From NCBI GenBank assembly GCA_003290165.1, contig QNQO01000818.1:186001-250000 (forward strand): DNA of 64,000 bases, in the 5' to 3' direction. Made by a program: the position numbers and the translations under genes. Shown here piece after piece: positions 63,474 through 64,000 of the stretch; position 1 is the first letter of the stretch; every line of letters starts with the position of its first letter. The notes under the pieces are model-generated. The model was given only the letters and a program-made list of their open reading frames with translations. It did not search any database and was not told the origin of the DNA. The stretch is from Berberis thunbergii. Its lineage: Eukaryota; Streptophyta; Magnoliopsida; Ranunculales; Berberidaceae.

Positions 63474-64000
63474 GTGCGTCGCTTCAAACTGATCCTCTCT
63501 TTCTCGATTTCTAGGGCTTGTTAGAATTTGTTGATTCTTGTTTATGTGAAAATTTATCGAATTTTTGGCTTGGATTTGGTTTTGTTGTTGCGACTCATCT
63601 TTGATTATCTTGATTATTGAAATTGATCCATTCTGTTGATCTGGAGAAGCTTTTATATAAATTTTAGGTTAGAAATTGGTCAATTATAGCTAATTGTCAA
63701 TTTAGGGCTTAATTAGGAGATTGCCATGTAGCTTTCGTGGATTTTCGATTGGCCGTCGATTTGTTGATTCTCTTTCAGTTCAGCTTAGTTATCTTGTAGT
63801 GATGGTATGAGTTCAATTCATTTGTTCTGGATCATCGTGTACAGAGAATGTGGATGTATGAAAATTTATTTTAATTGGTCCTTGAATTTTTGTTTTTTTT
63901 TGGTTTTTTTTATTTAAATATTGTAGTTGGAATAATATTTTGAGTGTGTGGATTGTTAGATCGTATTGCATACTTGTTGAAGTTGTGGAATTGTTTTTAT

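Overview
This is a 64 kb piece of a plant nuclear genome, from a eudicot. Genes are split by many GT-AG introns, intergenic DNA is AT-rich, and there is a nuclear-encoded chloroplast ribosomal protein with a transit peptide. Plant-only families are present (galactinol synthase, NIP aquaporin, WAT1/MtN21 transporter), and the spacers hold Ty1/copia, hAT, Harbinger-like, Mutator-like and SINE debris. I see no bacterial operon, CRISPR array, tRNA or rRNA gene. I found no candidate for a new multi-gene system. The notable signals are gene-structure anomalies, a decayed two-gene tandem duplication and several resolvable transposon families.

Layout. 163-3804 (+): last seven coding exons of a HECT ubiquitin ligase of the UPL6 type. 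4876-6844 (-): GDSL esterase/lipase whose frame breaks at the exon 2/3 junction. 7070-7256 (-): orphan exon-like ORF. 7631-11086 (-): ECHIDNA (TVP23), with an hAT-like element in an intron. 12570-21564 (+): NEMF/Rqc2 homolog, 14 exons, with a one-base frameshift in exon 5. 22479-26776 (-): plastid ribosomal protein S1. 26777-33285: gene-poor spacer with a 0.8 kb terminal-inverted-repeat element, a LINE scrap and the GolS promoter. 33286-34808 (+): galactinol synthase. 35905-36262: fragments of a NIP gene and of GolS exon 4. 37346-38476 (+): NIP7-type aquaporin. 40105-42081 (-): ARF1 GTPase. 42.1-50.9 kb: repeats, including a Harbinger-like element nested in an hAT-like element, and one leftover WAT1 last exon (48911-49088). 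50986-53921 (-): WAT1-related transporter with a GA instead of GT donor. 54.3-63.3 kb: MITEs and a decayed minus-strand Copia element (56837-62835). From about 63340 (+): TATA box, leader exon and first intron of a gene that continues beyond the window.

The genes are separate transcription units, not an operon. Some share themes: RQC (NEMF) and ubiquitin ligase (UPL6-type) in protein quality control; ECHIDNA and ARF1 in Golgi/TGN traffic; galactinol synthase in stress-induced oligosaccharides. The order GolS - NIP fragment - GolS fragment - NIP suggests tandem duplication of a GolS-NIP pair followed by reciprocal loss. Three genes (GDSL, NEMF, WAT1) each carry one lesion in otherwise clean coding sequence; these could be real mutations or assembly errors.

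Exon borders were placed by hand from GT/AG sites, reading frame and family similarity recalled from memory. No database search was run.
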